Numbered from the stretch's first letter, positions 36,588 through 47,946 are shown. The stretch: 64,000 nt of DNA from Kosakonia pseudosacchari (GCF_900184035.1 NZ_FXWP01000013.1:434001-498000); one strand, 5' to 3'. Numbers and translations are program-made. Notes: a model not told the origin generated them from the sequence alone.

Positions 36588-38273
36588 TTATCCGAGACCC
36601 GGCCAGATAATGATGATCAACGTCCCCGCAAGCGTCAGCAGAACGTTGGCGATGGCGTAGGTTCCCGCATAGCCCAGCGCCGGGATATTGCTGCGCGCCG
36701 TATCGCTGATGATCTCCATCGCCGGAGCACAGGTGCGTGCGCCCATCATCGCGCCAAAGAGCAAAGCACGGTTCATTTTCAGCACATATGCGCCAAACAG
36801 AAAACAAATTAACACCGGTACCAGGCTGACAATAAGTCCGGCAATCAGCATCTGGCCACCCACCGCACCAAGACCGTTGCCGATGCCGCTGCCGGCGCTT
36901 AAACCCACACCCGCCATAAATACCATCAGGCCAAACTCTTTCACCATCATCAGCGCACCCTGCGGGATATAGCCGAAAGTCGGGTGGTTGGCACGCAGGA
37001 AGCCGAGCATGATCCCGGCGAACAACAGGCCGGCAGCGTTACCGACGCCAAAGCTGAACGAACTGAACTGGAAGGTGATCATACCGATCATCAGGCCGAC
37101 AATAAAAAACGCGCAGAAGGCGAGCAGGTCGGTAACCTGGCTGTGAATCGAGATAAAGCCGATGCGGTCGGCAATGGTTTTAACGCGTCGCGCGTCGCCG
37201 CTGACCTGCAAAACGTCGCCTTTGTTGAGCACAATATTGTCGTCAATCGGCATCTCAATCTGGCTGCGGATCACGCGGTTGAGGAAGCAGCCGTGATCGG
37301 TCAGCTTCAATTGCGCCAGACGACGACCCACCACGTTGTGGTTTTTGACCACCACTTCTTCGGTGACGATACGCATGTCGAGCAGATCGCGGTCGAACAC
37401 CTCTTTGCCGTTACGGAAACTCGGGTCAAGGCGAGCGTGCGCATCCGGGTAACCGACCAGCGAAATTTCGTCGCCCATTTGCAGCACGGCATCACCGTCG
37501 GGGCTGGCGAGAATGCCGTTACGGCGAATGCGTTCGATATAACACCCTGTCTGGCGGTAGATCCCCAGCTCGCGCAGGTTTTTACCATCGGCCCATGCCA
37601 CCAGCTCCGGCCCCACGCGGTAGGCGCGGATCACCGGCAGATAAACTTTACGGTGCGCATCGGTATCCAGACCGCGTTCACGGGCGATCTGCTGGGCGCT
37701 GGTCTGTAAATCCTGGTGCTGCAATTTCGGCAAATAACGTGCGCCGAAAATCAGGCTCACCAGACCAATCAGATACGTCAGGGCATAACCGAGGCTCAGG
37801 TTATCCAGCGCGCTGGAGAGTTGCCCGTTTTCCATACCAGAATGGCGCAACGTGTCGCCAGCACCCACCAGAACAGGAGTGGAGGTCATCGAACCGGCCA
37901 GCATGCCTGCCGTCAGGCCAATATCCCAGCCGAACAGTTTGCCAAGGCCTAACGCAATTAACAGCGCGCTGCCAACTAATACCAACGCCAGCATGAGGTA
38001 ATTCTTACCGTCGCGGAAAAAAATAGAGAAAAAGTTTGGCCCGGCTTCAACACCGACACAAAAAATAAACAGCATAAAGCCAAGGTTAAGTGCATCCGTG
38101 TTAATGCTGAAATGCTGCTGGCCTAATAATAATGAAACCACTAAAACGCCAATGGAATTACCGAGTTGAACAGAACCCAGTCGTAATTTACCGAGGCAAA
38201 GTCCAAGTGCCAGAACGACAAACAATAACAGTATGTAATTCCCGTTTAACAAATCTGCGACGTTTATATTCAC
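36588..38273 (-). CDS. ybjL: Putative transporter YbjL (AAE family)
   Basis: The 561-residue product equals E. coli YbjL. Each half contains about five to six membrane segments of the aspartate:alanine exchanger type, with two RCK/TrkA-C domains in the middle ([20 protein letters not shown] and [19 protein letters not shown]). The substrate is unknown. The start is a GTG at 38273, deduced from the family N-terminus ([16 protein letters not shown]); the ribosome site is weak. Its transcript may run into rybB, which reads in the same direction. Confidence 0.92.
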   Translation of the reverse strand: MNINVADLLNGNYILLLFVVLALGLCLGKLRLGSVQLGNSIGVLVVSLLLGQQHFSINTDALNLGFMLFIFCVGVEAGPNFFSIFFRDGKNYLMLALVLVGSALLIALGLGKLFGWDIGLTAGMLAGSMTSTPVLVGAGDTLRHSGMENGQLSSALDNLSLGYALTYLIGLVSLIFGARYLPKLQHQDLQTSAQQIARERGLDTDAHRKVYLPVIRAYRVGPELVAWADGKNLRELGIYRQTGCYIERIRRNGILASPDGDAVLQMGDEISLVGYPDAHARLDPSFRNGKEVFDRDLLDMRIVTEEVVVKNHNVVGRRLAQLKLTDHGCFLNRVIRSQIEMPIDDNIVLNKGDVLQVSGDARRVKTIADRIGFISIHSQVTDLLAFCAFFIVGLMIGMITFQFSSFSFGVGNAAGLLFAGIMLGFLRANHPTFGYIPQGALMMVKEFGLMVFMAGVGLSAGSGIGNGLGAVGGQMLIAGLIVSLVPVLICFLFGAYVLKMNRALLFGAMMGARTCAPAMEIISDTARSNIPALGYAGTYAIANVLLTLAGTLIIIIWPGLG

Positions 38274-38554
38274 GGAGGCTAACTTCTTGTTTACTTGTAA
38301 GCTGTTGAAAGAAATGGTTATTTGAGCTAGTGTTTTGTCCATGCGCTGGCGTATGAAAAAAGCGGTGCAACACCAGACACTCCCCACAAAACAAAAACAG
38401 GCCGCTAGTTTAATCGTATTAGATTACAACGGCTAGTGAGAATCGCGTATTTACGTGGGTGCTTTTCTGGCACGGATTGCCGCAACGCTTTATCTGTCCG
38501 GACATTCTTTTGAACGAGTTGTTAGTGCGATAGAGAAAAAGTCAGGAGGCGTGT

Positions 38555-38920
38555 TTGAAGAACAGGCGAAGTCGGGTTGGCGTTATTTGCTGCGCATTAC
38601 TTTTTATTGCGGTGTGTTTTTTGCTGGTCATAAATATGAAAGGCGCACTACCCGTGTCCGGTAATCCTGAATTAGGCTTACTGCTTTTCACGCTTCCCGG
38701 CATTGTCGGTGGGGGGATTGCTCGCCGACGCAAAGCGATCGTGCCGCTTTTCGGCGCCGTGCTGGCTGCGCCATTCTGCTACGTGCTGATTCACCTGCAG
38801 TTAGCCTCTTCGCAGTCGCACTGGCAGGTTATCGCCTGGTTATTCAGCGCGATTTTCTGGTGCGGAATAGGCGGCTTATTCTCTCTATTTATGCGGAAAA
38901 TTCTGCGCTGCAAAAAATAA
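38555..38920 (+). CDS. ybjM: Inner-membrane protein YbjM
   Basis: The 121-residue product (E. coli 125) has four hydrophobic segments and shares the pattern ICC-LLFI at the N-terminus and AWLFSAIFWCGIGGLFSLF at the C-terminus with YbjM. The function is unknown. The start appears to be TTG at 38555, 5 bases after AGGAGG, matching the E. coli N-terminus; no ATG fits. Confidence 0.82.
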   Translation: MKNRRSRVGVICCALLFIAVCFLLVINMKGALPVSGNPELGLLLFTLPGIVGGGIARRRKAIVPLFGAVLAAPFCYVLIHLQLASSQSHWQVIAWLFSAIFWCGIGGLFSLFMRKILRCKK

Positions 38921-38943
38921 AACGCCCTCCATTAGAGGGCGTT
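38921..38943. terminator. Bidirectional terminator between ybjM and grxA
   Basis: AACGCCCTC and GAGGGCGTT flank CATTA. On the minus (grxA) strand it is followed by TTTTATTTTTT. Confidence 0.85.
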
Positions 38944-38950
38944 GATCGGT

Positions 38951-39214
38951 TCAGGCAAACAGACCGAAATGTTCTTTGGCGTAGGCTTCGAAATCCGTGC
39001 AGCCGCCAATATGTTTCTGGTCGAGAAAAATTTGCGGAACGGTTTCCACCGGTTTTCCAACGGTTTTTTCCAGATCGGCTTTAGTGATGCCTTCCGCGTG
39101 GATATCCACGTAGCGATAGTTGAAGTCATCACGCTCGGCGGTCAGTTTTTCTGCCAGTTCTTTTGCACGTACACAGTATGGGCAGCCAGGGCGACCAAAA
39201 ATTACAGCAAACAT
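38951..39214 (-). CDS. grxA: Glutaredoxin 1 GrxA
   Basis: The 87-residue product (E. coli 85) has the redox motif CPYC at residues 11-14, the TVPQIF cis-proline loop and GG-x-TD. It reduces ribonucleotide reductase and protein disulfides with glutathione. Divergent from nfsA; in E. coli the gene ybjC lies between them, but it is absent here. GrxA is OxyR-controlled in E. coli; no site was assigned here. Confidence 0.96.
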   Translation of the reverse strand: MFAVIFGRPGCPYCVRAKELAEKLTAERDDFNYRYVDIHAEGITKADLEKTVGKPVETVPQIFLDQKHIGGCTDFEAYAKEHFGLFA

Positions 39215-39388
39215 ACTCTCTCCGGAATCTGAAGGTAACTGCCGGTTATCATGACCATAACTGCGCGTAATGAAAAGCAGGTTATGCCTGTTGCTTTAAT
39301 CTTTACAACCTTTCAGCGCAAATTGCGGATACAACGAGGATGCAGGCTTCGCCTATACTGAGGGTCTTGTTTATTTGGGGGATTATTC

Positions 39389-40111
39389 ATGACACCAACT
39401 ATTGAATTGCTGTGCGCCCATCGCTCCATTCGCCATTTTACCGATCAACCGATTACCCAGGCGCAGCGTGAGGCGATTATCGCCAGCGCACAGGCAACAT
39501 CCAGCTCCAGCTTTTTGCAATGCAGCTCGATAATTCGCATCACCGATCCTGCGCTACGCGAGCAACTGGTGACGCTTACCGGCGGGCAACAACACGTGGC
39601 GCAGGCGGCGGAGTTTTGGGTGTTCTGCGCGGATTTCCACCGCAATTTCGAAATTTGCCCCGAGGCGAACCCCGGGCTTGCTGAGCAGTTGCTGCTCGGC
39701 GTAGTGGATACCGCGCTGATGGCGCAAAACGCGTTTACTGCGGCAGAATCGCTCGGGCTTGGCGGCGTTTATATCGGCGGAATTCGTAACAGCATTGAAG
39801 CCGTAGGTGAGCTGTTGCAGGTGCCAAAACATGTGCTGCCACTGTTTGGTCTGTGTCTTGGCTGGCCGGCGGATGCGCCGGATAAGAAGCCGCGTCTGCC
39901 TGCGCAACTGGTGGTGCATGAAAACCGCTATCAGCCGCTGGATAAAGAGGTGCTGGCGCAATACGACGAGGAGATCGCCCACTACTATATGACCCGCGAC
40001 AGCAATACGCGGCGTGACACCTGGAGCGACCATATTCGCCGCACCATCATTAAAGAGAGCCGTCCGTTTATTCTCGATTATTTGCATAAACAGGGATGGG
40101 CGACACGCTAA
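39389..40111 (+). CDS. nfsA: Oxygen-insensitive NADPH nitroreductase NfsA
   Basis: The 240-residue product equals E. coli NfsA. AHRSIRHFTDQPI at the N-terminus is the FMN-binding signature, and LGLGGVYIGGIRN and FGLCLGWPAD are conserved. It reduces nitroaromatics and quinones. A TATACT -10 is at 39354. In E. coli the SoxRS-controlled operon is ybjC-nfsA-rimK-ybjN; here it starts with nfsA, with rimK 72 bases downstream. Confidence 0.95.
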   Translation: MTPTIELLCAHRSIRHFTDQPITQAQREAIIASAQATSSSSFLQCSSIIRITDPALREQLVTLTGGQQHVAQAAEFWVFCADFHRNFEICPEANPGLAEQLLLGVVDTALMAQNAFTAAESLGLGGVYIGGIRNSIEAVGELLQVPKHVLPLFGLCLGWPADAPDKKPRLPAQLVVHENRYQPLDKEVLAQYDEEIAHYYMTRDSNTRRDTWSDHIRRTIIKESRPFILDYLHKQGWATR

Positions 40112-40183
40112 TTCCCGTTCATCCTGCACGTCGCTGCGTGTATCATACGCCTGCTTTGACAGGTCTTTTTAGAGAGGTGCAGG

Positions 40184-41086
<903 letters not shown>

Positions 41087-41171
41087 AAGGATTTTCCCGC
41101 GCAATGAATGGTACGTTCTGGCCTTTTTGCGTAAGCTATGGCCAATTTTTTCGCTAAGAGAGTACTGCTTT

Positions 41172-41651
41172 ATGGATTCACTCGTCGTTCCGGGTCTGGA
41201 CACGCTGCGTCACTGGCTGGATGAACTGGGCATTAATTTTTTTGAGTGCGATAACTGCCAGGCGCTGCATCTGCCGCACATGCAAAATTTTGATGGCGTG
41301 TTTGATGCAAAAGTCGACCTTGTTAATGACGTTGTGCTGTTTACCGCCATGGCTGAAGTCAAACCGTCGGCACTGCTGGCGCTGGCCGCCGATCTCTCCG
41401 CCATTAATGCCAGTTCTTTGACCGTGAAAGCATTTCTCGACATTCAGGATGATAATCTGCCGAAGTTGGTGGTCTGCCAGTCTTTATGCGTCGGGCCTGG
41501 CATAACGTTTGAGCAGTTCGCCTGGTTTACGCGCCAGAGTGAAGAGCAGATTTCCATGGTCATTATGGAAGCTAACGCACATCAACTGCTGTTTACGCCT
41601 GGCGAAGAAGAGATGGCGCCTGGTGAAGAGTCGCACAATTTTCTCCACTGA
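41172..41651 (+). CDS. ybjN: YbjN family protein
   Basis: The 159-residue product (E. coli 158) starts MDSLVVPGLDTLRHWLDELG and has the type III secretion chaperone-like alpha/beta fold of the YbjN family. E. coli YbjN affects motility, exopolysaccharide and stress tolerance through an unknown mechanism. The start at 41172 was chosen by family N-terminus. It closes the nfsA-rimK-ybjN group. Confidence 0.93.
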   Translation: MDSLVVPGLDTLRHWLDELGINFFECDNCQALHLPHMQNFDGVFDAKVDLVNDVVLFTAMAEVKPSALLALAADLSAINASSLTVKAFLDIQDDNLPKLVVCQSLCVGPGITFEQFAWFTRQSEEQISMVIMEANAHQLLFTPGEEEMAPGEESHNFLH

Positions 41652-42000
41652 CTCTGTGCAGCATTAGCGCAGTCGCTGCCATGGCGGCTGCATAATAAAT
41701 ATTTTTATTCTGCTATTAACCTTTCCTTAAAGAATTTTTCACCGCTATTCCTCGCGTAACGGCTTATCACATAGACGTATCCTGCATAAAAAATTGATAA
41801 AAGGCGTTTTTTAATCTGCCCTATAGCCTCAAACCCTGGCTACAGTTATTCTTGCGATGCTTAAAACAGCATGCGGTGTCAGCCGGAAGCGTTTTCTTCT
41901 CCGGGGCTGTGCAGAGTGACAAAATATGCATGATTCTTGCATATCTTATGATGCGTACATTTAGTTCGTATGTTAACGGACTTTCCAGAAGGAATGAGAT
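41652..42000. promoter_or_regulatory. Intergenic region upstream of potF
   Basis: The 349-base gap has no gene. A perfect 7-base inverted repeat ATATGCA/TGCATAT with a 7-base centre lies at 41924-41944. GTGACA followed 17 bases later by GCATAT is a weak promoter candidate overlapping it. AGAAGGAATGAG precedes the potF start. No clear terminator for ybjN was found. Confidence 0.4.
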
Positions 42001-43113
42001 ATGACCGCCTTGAGCAAAAAATGGGTATCAGGTCTTGTCGCGGGTGCGTTGATGGCTGTCTCTGCCAGCACGCTCGCAGCCGAGCAAAAGACACTGCATG
42101 TTTATAACTGGTCTGATTATATTGCGCCGGACACCGTCGCGAATTTTGAAAAAGAGACCGGCATCAAAGTTGTTTATGACGTCTTTGACTCCAACGAAGT
42201 GCTGGAAGGCAAACTGATGGCGGGCAGCACCGGCTTTGATCTGGTGGTACCTTCCGCGAGTTTCCTTGAGCGCCAGTTGGCCGCCGGCGTGTTCCAGCCG
42301 CTTGATAAGAGCAAACTGCCGAACTGGAAAAACCTCGATCCGGACGTGCTGAAAATGGTCGCCAAGCACGATCCTGACAACAAATACGCTATCCCGTACC
42401 TGTGGGCAACCACCGGTATCGGCTATAACATTGACAAAGTGAAAGCCGCGCTCGGCAAAGACGCACCGGTAAACAGCTGGGATCTGGTGCTGAAGCCGGA
42501 AAACCTGGAAAAACTGAAAAGCTGCGGCGTCTCATTCCTCGATGCGCCGGAAGAGATTTTTGCCACCGTGCTGAACTACCTTGGCAAAGATCCGAACAGC
42601 AACAAAGCGGATGATTACAGCGTTGCCGCAACCGACCTGCTGTTAAAACTGCGTCCGAACATTCGTTACTTCCACTCTTCTCAGTACATTAATGACCTGG
42701 CAAATGGCGACATTTGCGTGGCTATCGGCTGGGCGGGTGATGTGTGGCAGGCGGCAAACCGTGCGAAAGAAGCGAAGAATGGCGTAAATATCACTTACAC
42801 CATTCCGAAAGAGGGCGCGCTGGCGTTCTTCGACGTCTTCGCAATGCCGGCTGACGCCAAAAACAAAGACGAAGCGTATCAGTTCCTCAACTACCTGATG
42901 CGCCCGGATGTGATTGCCCATATCAGCGATCATGTGTTCTACGCGAACGGTAACAAAGCCTCTGTTCCGCTGATCAGCGCGGAAGTGCGTGATAACCCGG
43001 CTATCTTCCCGCCGCCGGATGTTTTCGCCAAACTCTTTACGCTGAAAGTCCAGGATCCGAAAATCGACCGCGTGAGAACGCGCGCCTGGACTAAAGTTAA
43101 AAGCGGCAAATAA
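42001..43113 (+). CDS. potF: Putrescine-binding periplasmic protein PotF
   Basis: The 370-residue product equals E. coli PotF. A signal peptide ends near ASTLA (about residue 26). HVYNWSDYIAPDTV starts the mature spermidine/putrescine-binding fold, and the ligand Trp and Asp residues lie in YLWATTGIGYN and AIGWAGDVWQAA. It delivers putrescine to PotGHI. It is separated from potG by 140 bases with two hairpins. Confidence 0.96.
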   Translation: MTALSKKWVSGLVAGALMAVSASTLAAEQKTLHVYNWSDYIAPDTVANFEKETGIKVVYDVFDSNEVLEGKLMAGSTGFDLVVPSASFLERQLAAGVFQPLDKSKLPNWKNLDPDVLKMVAKHDPDNKYAIPYLWATTGIGYNIDKVKAALGKDAPVNSWDLVLKPENLEKLKSCGVSFLDAPEEIFATVLNYLGKDPNSNKADDYSVAATDLLLKLRPNIRYFHSSQYINDLANGDICVAIGWAGDVWQAANRAKEAKNGVNITYTIPKEGALAFFDVFAMPADAKNKDEAYQFLNYLMRPDVIAHISDHVFYANGNKASVPLISAEVRDNPAIFPPPDVFAKLFTLKVQDPKIDRVRTRAWTKVKSGK

Positions 43114-43140
43114 TTCAATCACCTGAGTGGTGATAAGGCT

Positions 43141-43195
43141 GCACCGTGGCGGTGCGCCTGCCCCAAAAATGGACAGAGGTGATGCGCCTCTGTCC
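43141..43195 (+). promoter_or_regulatory. Two hairpins between potF and potG
   Basis: GCACCG-TGG-CGGTGC (43141-43155) and GGACAGAGG-N7-CCTCTGTCC (43171-43195). No thymine run follows. Their position after a binding-protein gene resembles intercistronic hairpins that stabilise the upstream mRNA and lower downstream expression, as in malE-malF. Confidence 0.55.
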
Positions 43196-43253
43196 AGTCA
43201 TTTGTACGACAACTCGTTGAAACGGGTTGATGTTTTTGCCGGAGAGCATTTGA

Positions 43254-44387
43254 GTGAATGACGCTATTCCCCGCCCACAGGCGAAGAGCCGTAAGGATCT
43301 GACGCCGCTGCTGGAAATTCGCAATCTGACCAAATCCTTTGATGGTCAGCACGCCGTTGATGATGTCAGTTTGACCATTTATAAAGGTGAAATTTTTGCC
43401 CTGCTTGGCGCGTCCGGCTGCGGTAAATCAACATTGCTACGCATGCTCGCCGGTTTTGAGCTGCCTACCCACGGGCAAATCATGCTTGATGGCGTAGACC
43501 TGGCGCATGTGCCGCCCTATCTGCGCCCGATCAATATGATGTTCCAGTCCTACGCGCTCTTCCCGCATATGACGGTGGAACAGAACATTGCTTTTGGTCT
43601 TAAACAAGACAAGTTGCCGAAAGCGGAAATTGCCAGCCGCGTGGCTGAAATGTTGCACCTGGTGCACATGAGTGAGTATGCCAAACGTAAGCCGCACCAG
43701 CTTTCAGGCGGCCAGCGTCAGCGCGTGGCGCTGGCACGTAGCCTGGCGAAACGCCCGAAACTGCTGCTGCTGGATGAACCGATGGGCGCGCTGGATAAAA
43801 AGCTGCGCGACAGGATGCAGCTTGAAGTGGTCGATATTCTTGAGCGCGTTGGCGTGACCTGCGTCATGGTGACCCACGACCAGGAAGAGGCAATGACCAT
43901 GGCCGGGCGTATCGCCATCATGAACCGCGGTAAGTTTGTGCAAATCGGCGAACCGGAAGAGATCTATGAGCACCCGACCACGCGTTACAGCGCTGAGTTT
44001 ATCGGTTCGGTGAATGTGTTCGAAGGGCTGCTGAAAGAGCGTCAGGAAGATGGTCTGGTGATCGACTCGCCGGGGCTGGTGCATCCGCTGAAAGTGGATG
44101 CCGATGCATCGGTGGTGGATAACGTACCGGTGTATGTGGCGCTGCGCCCGGAAAAAATCATGCTTTGCGACGATCCGCCGGCCGATGGCTATAACTTTGC
44201 TGTCGGGGAAGTGGTGCATATCGCCTACCTTGGCGACCTCTCTATTTATCACGTGCGTTTGCAAAGCGGGCAGATGATCAGCGCCCAGTTGCAGAACGCG
44301 CATCGCTACCGTAAAGGCGCGCCAACCTGGGGTGATGAAGTTCGCCTCTGCTGGGATGCCGATAGTTGTGTGGTTCTGACGGTTTAA
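43254..44387 (+). CDS. potG: Putrescine importer ATP-binding protein PotG
   Basis: The 377-residue product equals E. coli PotG. Walker A is GASGCGKST, the signature LSGGQRQRVALAR, and Walker B LLLLDEPMGALD, followed by a TOBE domain. It powers putrescine uptake with PotF, PotH and PotI. The start is GTG at 43254, with GGAGAG upstream. Confidence 0.96.
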   Translation: MNDAIPRPQAKSRKDLTPLLEIRNLTKSFDGQHAVDDVSLTIYKGEIFALLGASGCGKSTLLRMLAGFELPTHGQIMLDGVDLAHVPPYLRPINMMFQSYALFPHMTVEQNIAFGLKQDKLPKAEIASRVAEMLHLVHMSEYAKRKPHQLSGGQRQRVALARSLAKRPKLLLLDEPMGALDKKLRDRMQLEVVDILERVGVTCVMVTHDQEEAMTMAGRIAIMNRGKFVQIGEPEEIYEHPTTRYSAEFIGSVNVFEGLLKERQEDGLVIDSPGLVHPLKVDADASVVDNVPVYVALRPEKIMLCDDPPADGYNFAVGEVVHIAYLGDLSIYHVRLQSGQMISAQLQNAHRYRKGAPTWGDEVRLCWDADSCVVLTV

Positions 44388-44396
44388 GGAGCGGCG

Positions 44397-45350
44397 ATGA
44401 GTACACTGGAGCCACCGTCCCGCGTCGAAAAACCGGGCGGTTTTACGTTATGGCTGGGGCGCATGCAGATGCGTCACGGGCGCAAACTGGTTATTGCGCT
44501 GCCCTATATTTGGCTGACTTTGCTGTTTCTGCTGCCGTTTTTGATTGTGTTCAAAATCAGCCTTGCAGAGATGGCGCGGCAGATCCCACCCTATACCGAT
44601 CTTATCGAGTGGGCGGACAGCCAACTGACGGTAACGCTGAATATTGGCAACTTCCTGCAACTTACCGACGATCCGCTTTACTTCGAAGCCTATCTGCAGT
44701 CGTTACAGGTGGCGGCAGTCTCAACAATTTGCTGTCTGTTGCTCGGTTATCCGCTGGCCTGGGCGGTGGCGCACAGCAAAGCGTCGACGCGCAATATTTT
44801 GTTGCTGCTGGTGATTTTGCCGTCATGGACCTCGTTTCTGATCCGCGTGTATGCGTGGATGGGGATCCTGAAAAACAACGGTGTGTTGAATAACTTCCTG
44901 ATGTGGCTGGGAGTTATCGATCAACCGTTGACGATTCTGCATACCAACCTCGCGGTTTATATCGGCATTGTTTATGCCTATTTGCCGTTTATGGTGCTGC
45001 CGATTTATACCGCGCTGACGCGTATCGACTATTCGCTGGTGGAAGCCTCGCTGGATCTGGGGGCGCGCCCGCTGAAAACCTTTTTTAGCGTGATTGTGCC
45101 GTTGACCAAAGGCGGGATTATCGCCGGTTCGATGCTGGTGTTTATCCCGGCGGTTGGCGAGTTTGTCATCCCGGAACTGCTCGGCGGCCCGGACAGCATT
45201 ATGATTGGTCGCGTGTTGTGGCAGGAGTTCTTTAATAACCGCGACTGGCCGGTGGCCTCAGCGGTGGCGGTGATTATGCTGCTGTTGCTGATTGTGCCGA
45301 TCATGTGGTTCCACAAACATCAGCAGAAACAAGGGGAGGACCACGCATGA
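44397..45350 (+). CDS. potH: Putrescine importer permease PotH
   Basis: The 317-residue inner-membrane permease equals E. coli PotH, with about six membrane segments and the EAA loop EASLDLGARPLKTFFSVIVP. It is 9 bases after potG and overlaps potI by ATGA. Confidence 0.96.
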   Translation: MSTLEPPSRVEKPGGFTLWLGRMQMRHGRKLVIALPYIWLTLLFLLPFLIVFKISLAEMARQIPPYTDLIEWADSQLTVTLNIGNFLQLTDDPLYFEAYLQSLQVAAVSTICCLLLGYPLAWAVAHSKASTRNILLLLVILPSWTSFLIRVYAWMGILKNNGVLNNFLMWLGVIDQPLTILHTNLAVYIGIVYAYLPFMVLPIYTALTRIDYSLVEASLDLGARPLKTFFSVIVPLTKGGIIAGSMLVFIPAVGEFVIPELLGGPDSIMIGRVLWQEFFNNRDWPVASAVAVIMLLLLIVPIMWFHKHQQKQGEDHA

Positions 45351-46192
45351 ACAACTTACCGGTAGTGCGCTCTCCGTGGCGCATTTTGATTCTTGTGCTC
45401 GGTTTTACGTTCCTGTACGCGCCAATGCTGATGCTGGTGATCTACTCCTTTAACAGCTCAAGGCTGGTGACCGTGTGGGCGGGCTGGTCGACGCGCTGGT
45501 ATGGCGAGCTGTTTCACGACGACGCGATGATGAGTGCGGTGGGCTTAAGCCTGACCATCGCCGCCTGCGCGGCAACAATGGCGGCGGTGCTGGGCACTAT
45601 CGCGGCGGTGGTAATGGTGCGTTTTGGTCGCTTTCGTGGTTCCAATGGTTTTGCGTTTATGATCACCGCGCCGCTGGTGATGCCGGATGTGATCACCGGC
45701 TTGTCGCTGCTGCTGCTGTTTGTCGCGCTCGGGCATGCCATTGGCTGGCCCGCCGATCGTGGGATGCTCACTATCTGGCTGGCGCACGTGACTTTCTGTA
45801 CCGCTTATGTTGCGGTGGTGATCTCCTCGCGCCTGCGCGAACTGGATCGCTCTATTGAAGAGGCTGCAATGGATCTGGGTGCGACGCCGCTAAAAGTGTT
45901 CTTTGTCATCACGCTGCCGATGATCATGCCGGCGATTGTTTCCGGCTGGCTTTTAGCGTTTACCCTGTCGCTGGATGACCTGGTGATCGCCAGTTTTGTC
46001 TCGGGGCCGGGAGCGACGACATTGCCGATGCTGGTCTTCTCCAGCGTGCGTATGGGGGTTAACCCGGAAATCAACGCGCTGGCGACACTTATCCTTGGCG
46101 TGGTCGGGATTGTTGGTTTTATCGCCTGGTATTTAATGGCGCGGGCAGAAAAACAGCGGATCCGTGATATCCAGCGTGCAAGACAAGGCTGA
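45347..46192 (+). CDS. potI: Putrescine importer permease PotI
   Basis: The 281-residue permease equals E. coli PotI, with about six membrane segments and the EAA loop EAAMDLGATPLKVFFVITLP. Its ATG overlaps the potH stop codon (ATGA), and AGGGGAGG is the ribosome site, so translation is coupled. Last gene of potFGHI. Confidence 0.96.
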   Translation: MNNLPVVRSPWRILILVLGFTFLYAPMLMLVIYSFNSSRLVTVWAGWSTRWYGELFHDDAMMSAVGLSLTIAACAATMAAVLGTIAAVVMVRFGRFRGSNGFAFMITAPLVMPDVITGLSLLLLFVALGHAIGWPADRGMLTIWLAHVTFCTAYVAVVISSRLRELDRSIEEAAMDLGATPLKVFFVITLPMIMPAIVSGWLLAFTLSLDDLVIASFVSGPGATTLPMLVFSSVRMGVNPEINALATLILGVVGIVGFIAWYLMARAEKQRIRDIQRARQG

Positions 46193-46265
46193 ACTTATTA
46201 GAATCGTGAAATTGTGTTGCTGATGCCGCGCTTGTCGCGGCATTTTTCACAGGGAAATCATCGGA

Positions 46266-46736
46266 TTGGGGTTCTTCAAGAAAACCGTTCATCACGCGAA
46301 ACTGAATGTACCGGCACTGGTGCAGGTGGCGGCCATCGCCATTATTATGATTCGCTGCGTTGATGTATTGATGGTGTTTAATTTGCTGGGATGGCGTGGC
46401 CTGCTCGATTTTGTGCAGCGCAGCGCGCAGACCTGGAGCCTGACGCTGGTTTTCCTTGGCAGCCTGTTTTTAGTGTTCATCGAAATTCTCTGTGCTTTCT
46501 CGGTGGTTAAAGGGCGACGCTGGGCGCGCTGGCTCTATCTCGGCACGCAAGTGGTGGCAACTGGTTATTTATGGGCCGCTTCACTCGGGTATGGTTACCC
46601 GGAGCTCTTCAGCATTGCCGGTAGCTCCCGACGTGAGATTTTCCACGCATTAGTGATGCAAAAACTCCCCGATCTGCTGGTGTTATTCCTGCTGTTTGTT
46701 CCTGCGCCCAGCCGACGCTTTTTCCGCCTGCAATAA
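46266..46736 (+). CDS. ybjO: Inner-membrane protein YbjO
   Basis: The 156-residue product (E. coli 162) has about three to four hydrophobic segments and near-identical stretches with YbjO ([13 protein letters not shown]-like N-terminus, [21 protein letters not shown]). The function is unknown. The start seems to be TTG at 46266, 10 bases after AGGGA; the E. coli ATG five codons upstream is not present here. It ends 41 bases before rlmC. Confidence 0.85.
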   Translation: MGFFKKTVHHAKLNVPALVQVAAIAIIMIRCVDVLMVFNLLGWRGLLDFVQRSAQTWSLTLVFLGSLFLVFIEILCAFSVVKGRRWARWLYLGTQVVATGYLWAASLGYGYPELFSIAGSSRREIFHALVMQKLPDLLVLFLLFVPAPSRRFFRLQ

Positions 46737-46777
46737 CGGTGGTACAATCCCGGCCCCGCAAAATGAAAGGCTTTACT

Positions 46778-47905
46778 ATGCAGTGCGCTCTCTTTGACGC
46801 TGGTCGTTGTCGTTCCTGTCAATGGATAGAACAACCCGTCTCACAGCAACTTACCGCAAAAATGGACGATCTCCATACGCTGCTGGATGGCTTGCCTGTT
46901 GCCGAGTGGTGTTCGCCAGTGAGTGGCCCGGAGCAGGGATTTCGTAATAAAGCCAAAATGGTGGTCAGCGGCAGTGTGGAAAAACCGCTGCTTGGCATGT
47001 TGCATCGCGATGGTACGCCCGAAGATTTGACCGATTGCCCACTCTACCCGCACTCTTTTGCCCCGGTTTTTGCCGCGCTCAAGCCGTTTATTGCCCGCGC
47101 CGGTTTAACGCCTTACAACGTGGCGCGTAAACGTGGTGAGCTGAAATACCTGCTGCTGACCGAAAGCCAGCTGGATGGAGGCATGATGCTGCGCTTTGTG
47201 CTGCGCTCGGAGGCGAAACTTGCGCAGTTGCGCGCGGCCTTGCCTGTGCTTCAGGCGCAATTGCCGCAACTGAAAGTGATCTCCGCCAATATCCAGCCGG
47301 TACATATGGCGATCATGGAAGGCGAGACGGAGATTTTTTTCACCGAACAGCAGGCGCTGGCGGAAAACTTTAACGGCGTGCCGCTGTGGATCCGCCCGCA
47401 GAGCTTTTTCCAGACCAACCCGGCCGTTGCCAGCGCGTTGTATGCGACTGCCCGCAACTGGGTTCGGGCGCTGCCGGTTAACCATATGTGGGATCTGTTT
47501 TGCGGCGTCGGCGGTTTTGGTCTGCACTGCGCAACACCGGAGATGCGGCTGACGGGTATTGAAATCGCCCCGGAAGCGATTGCCTGCGCCACACAATCAG
47601 CGCAGGCGCTTGGTTTACAAAACCTGCACTTCCAGGCGCTGGATTCAACCCGGTTTGCTACCGCTTCGCACGACATTCCTGAGCTGGTGCTGGTCAACCC
47701 ACCGCGGCGCGGGATTGGCGCGGCGCTGTGCGACTATTTAAGCCGCATGGCACCGCCGTACATCATCTACTCCAGCTGCAACGCCCGCACGATGGCGAAA
47801 GATATTCGCCTGCTGCCGGGTTATCGCATTGAGCGCGTTCAACTGTTCGATATGTTCCCGCATACCGCGCATTATGAGGTGTTGGCGCTGTTGGTGAAGC
47901 AATAA
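46778..47905 (+). CDS. rlmC: 23S rRNA (uracil-747-C5) methyltransferase RlmC
   Basis: The 375-residue product equals E. coli RlmC (RumB). Iron-sulfur ligands C3, C11, C14 and C87 are present, the SAM-binding motif is [10 protein letters not shown], and the catalytic Cys334 is in YSSCNARTM. It methylates U747 of 23S rRNA. The start at 46778 matches the family N-terminus MQCALFDAG. Confidence 0.96.
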   Translation: MQCALFDAGRCRSCQWIEQPVSQQLTAKMDDLHTLLDGLPVAEWCSPVSGPEQGFRNKAKMVVSGSVEKPLLGMLHRDGTPEDLTDCPLYPHSFAPVFAALKPFIARAGLTPYNVARKRGELKYLLLTESQLDGGMMLRFVLRSEAKLAQLRAALPVLQAQLPQLKVISANIQPVHMAIMEGETEIFFTEQQALAENFNGVPLWIRPQSFFQTNPAVASALYATARNWVRALPVNHMWDLFCGVGGFGLHCATPEMRLTGIEIAPEAIACATQSAQALGLQNLHFQALDSTRFATASHDIPELVLVNPPRRGIGAALCDYLSRMAPPYIIYSSCNARTMAKDIRLLPGYRIERVQLFDMFPHTAHYEVLALLVKQ

Positions 47906-47929
47906 AAAAGCCGCGAGAGCGGCTTTTTT
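47904..47929. terminator. Bidirectional terminator between rlmC and artJ
   Basis: AAAAAAGCCGC, GAGA, GCGGCTTTTTT: the stem has thymine runs on both strands and serves both convergent genes. Confidence 0.92.
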
Positions 47930-47946
47930 ATCACAACCAATATGCG

